This document shows, one piece after another, positions 29,908-29,970 of a stretch of DNA of 29,970 nt. Positions within the stretch are counted from its first letter, which is position 1; the number at the start of each line of letters is the position of its first letter. The notes below the pieces were generated by a model, which saw nothing but the letters and a program-made list of their open reading frames with translations, searched no databases and was not told where the DNA came from. This DNA is from Collinsella aerofaciens. GTDB taxonomy: Bacteria; Actinomycetota; Coriobacteriia; Coriobacteriales; Coriobacteriaceae. The stretch is from the NCBI GenBank assembly GCA_030841765.1, contig JAUUSS010000014.1:1-29970 (forward strand), read 5' to 3'. A program made the translations under genes and the position numbers.

Positions 29908-29970
29908 AGTTGCGGTTAAATAGGGACTGTTTTGCGGTTTGACCAGAAAAAACAGCCCTATTTCACCGCA
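29908..29970. repeat. Dispersed inverted repeat (TTGCGGTGAAATAG family), copy 2, cut by the window edge
   Basis: TGCGGTTAAATAGGGACTGT (29911-29930) pairs with the final bases ACAGCCCTATTTCACCGCA (29952-29970) apart from two differences. It is the same family as 16328-16394 and, like it, follows a gene's stop. Confidence 0.65.

Overview
The window looks like chromosomal DNA from a high-GC Actinomycetota of the class Coriobacteriia, most likely Collinsella or a close relative. This rests on an HspR/DnaK/GrpE/DnaJ/ClpB heat-shock set of actinobacterial type, a nadA-nadB-nadC-niaR cluster, [NiFe]-hydrogenase maturation genes, GC-rich coding DNA, and gene gaps filled with palindromic repeats. The genus is an inference; there is no rRNA gene to confirm it.

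Layout. 1-428: left edge, with the possible first 15 codons of a leftward gene and two kinds of intergenic repeat. 429-7104 (all leftward): a nickel/hydrogenase-maturation run, read as 82-aa His-rich protein, nikR, hypF, hypC, hypD, hypE, then a HAD phosphatase. hypA, hypB and hydrogenase structural genes are not here. 7182-7310: a structured segment plus a strong hairpin between trxA and the nickel operon. 7326-7646: trxA (leftward). About 7750-9482: an IS200/IS605 element of the IS608 type, with tnpA, tnpB and recognisable left and right end hairpins. 9522-10091: an unassigned protein with a faint uracil-DNA-glycosylase-like pattern. 10152-12151 (leftward): a LytTR response regulator and GHKL sensor kinase. 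12359-16310 (rightward): operator/promoter, nadA, nadB, nadC and the niacin-sensing repressor niaR. 16512-16697 (leftward): a 2[4Fe-4S] ferredoxin, separated from niaR by a bidirectional terminator. 16921-17092: a second copy of the left-edge repeat array. 17219-21654 (rightward): dnaK, grpE, dnaJ and hspR. 22054-24354: an aconitase-superfamily hydratase. 24605-26338: two orphan membrane-anchored proteins in a repeat-rich, apparently lower-GC zone where a roughly 265-bp triple-palindrome repeat occurs twice. 26919-29546: clpB. 29680-29883: a small Pro/Ala-rich protein, followed by another dispersed palindrome cut by the window edge.

How the genes fit together. The Hyp proteins build and insert the Fe(CN)2CO part of the [NiFe] active site, while NikR and its small His-rich partner probably sense or buffer nickel. 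NadA, NadB and NadC make nicotinate mononucleotide from aspartate; NiaR probably shuts the operon off through the perfect palindrome lying over the nadA promoter. HspR probably controls both dnaK and clpB: a shared 27-bp motif sits at both promoters.

The observations most worth following are the metal-binding additions in the nickel operon, a possible attenuator leader before it, the shared dnaK/clpB motif, GC-rich hairpins placed just upstream of the ribosome binding sites of several stress or redox genes, and several families of structured intergenic repeats.
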